A stretch of DNA of 6,189 bases, from contig CAYNUG010000130.1 of assembly GCA_964400545.1 (NCBI GenBank), forward strand, positions 1-6,189, read 5' to 3'. This document shows positions 5,812 through 6,189 of the stretch, in pieces. The notes below the pieces were generated by a model. That model saw only the letters and a program-made list of their open reading frames with translations, had not been told where the DNA came from and made no database searches. Position numbers and translations under genes: made by a program. Source of the stretch: UBA647 sp964400545 (GTDB lineage: Bacteria > Acidobacteriota > Aminicenantia > UBA2199). Position 1 is the first letter of the stretch. Every line of letters begins with the position of its first letter.

Positions 5812-6189
5812 TTAGCTGATCTGAGATCTTCTTAATAACAATATCCCATGAATAAAATCTCTTTACATATTCATAACCCATTTCCCCCATTGCATCTCTT
5901 TTTCTTTTATTCTTATAGATTCTGTTAAAACTTTCAAGGAATTCCGTAGCATTCCCAAACGGTAATCCACCACCGGATGCTTCTATATGCTCCATTAATA
6001 CACCACAGCTCCTGTTAACAATTACAGGTGTCTTCTGGGCGAAGGATTCAAGTGTCGTAATTGACAAACTCTCTAAAGGCGAAGGTTGAACTGAGCATAT
6101 TGCTCCTTTGAATGCAGACACTTTATCTTTCTCAGAAACATATCCCACATATTTAATTCCGTCAAAATCCGGGATATCCATCAATTTTT
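5795..6189 (-). CDS. Glycosyltransferase family 4 (GT-B), C-terminal donor-binding half (5' partial)
   Basis: The frame is open through the right window edge, so the adjacent TTG/ATG codons at 6184 and 6181 are internal and the N-terminal acceptor domain lies outside. About 130 residues are visible. Numbering from the TTG at 6184, GIKYVGYVSEKDKVSAFKGA (9-28) is the usual strand-helix entry to the donor domain. PSPLESLSITTLESFAQKTPVIV (34-56) carries the EX7E pair Glu38 and Glu46 that contacts the nucleotide-sugar in GT4 enzymes. SGGGLPFGNATEF (70-82) and the helix around YEYVKRFYSWDIVIKKI (104-120) complete a Glycos_transf_1 domain. The family transfers a sugar from UDP-, GDP- or ADP-sugars to lipid, glycan or protein acceptors at the cytosolic face of the membrane; specificity cannot be judged. 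It is the most upstream visible gene of the minus-strand cluster, and its stop codon overlaps the start of the iron-sulfur gene. Confidence 0.88.
   Translation of the reverse strand, partial: KLMDIPDFDGIKYVGYVSEKDKVSAFKGAICSVQPSPLESLSITTLESFAQKTPVIVNRSCGVLMEHIEASGGGLPFGNATEFLESFNRIYKNKRKRDAMGEMGYEYVKRFYSWDIVIKKISDQLNEISN

Overview
The window is gene-dense, AT-rich bacterial DNA (G+C somewhere in the mid-30s percent by eye). It holds six protein-coding genes, two of them cut by the window edges, and no stretch over 300 bases without a gene. I see no RNA gene, insertion sequence, CRISPR array, attachment site or origin. The proteins are lysine- and isoleucine-rich. Only one of the four starts visible on the minus strand has a strong Shine-Dalgarno sequence. 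Gene content fits a low-GC, probably anaerobic bacterium of the broad Bacteroidetes / Cloacimonetes-like sphere, but nothing here fixes the taxon.

Left part (1-1504, plus strand): the 3' portion of a large PEP/pyruvate-binding protein related to PEP synthase and pyruvate phosphate dikinase. The end of the ATP-grasp nucleotide-binding domain is followed by about 210 residues that are not the usual phosphohistidine and PEP-binding domains.

The rest (1538-6189) is on the minus strand and converges on that gene across a 33-bp gap. In transcription order, right to left: the C-terminal half of a GT4-type glycosyltransferase (cut by the right edge); a 115-residue two-cluster ferredoxin-like protein resembling only the N-terminus of GlcF/LutA-type iron-sulfur subunits, overlapping the preceding gene by 17 bp; a GT2 polyprenyl-phosphate-sugar-synthase-like glycosyltransferase 40 bp on; a membrane-anchored sulfatase-superfamily protein 47 bp on, with Thr where true sulfatases carry the formylglycine precursor; and after an 80-bp gap, kbl (2-amino-3-ketobutyrate CoA ligase) with its own strong ribosome binding site.

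The first four minus-strand genes look like one transcription unit from a surface-glycan or glycolipid locus: two glycosyltransferases and a membrane-tethered alkaline-phosphatase-superfamily enzyme that could modify or trim a sugar or phospho-sugar product. The iron-sulfur protein is the odd member. kbl is a metabolic gene of threonine/glycine interconversion and is probably functionally separate. I do not see a clearly new multi-gene system. The points most worth a second look are the mini-GlcF protein between glycosyltransferases, the Thr-type sulfatase-like enzyme, and the unusual C-terminal domain of the PEP-synthase-like protein.
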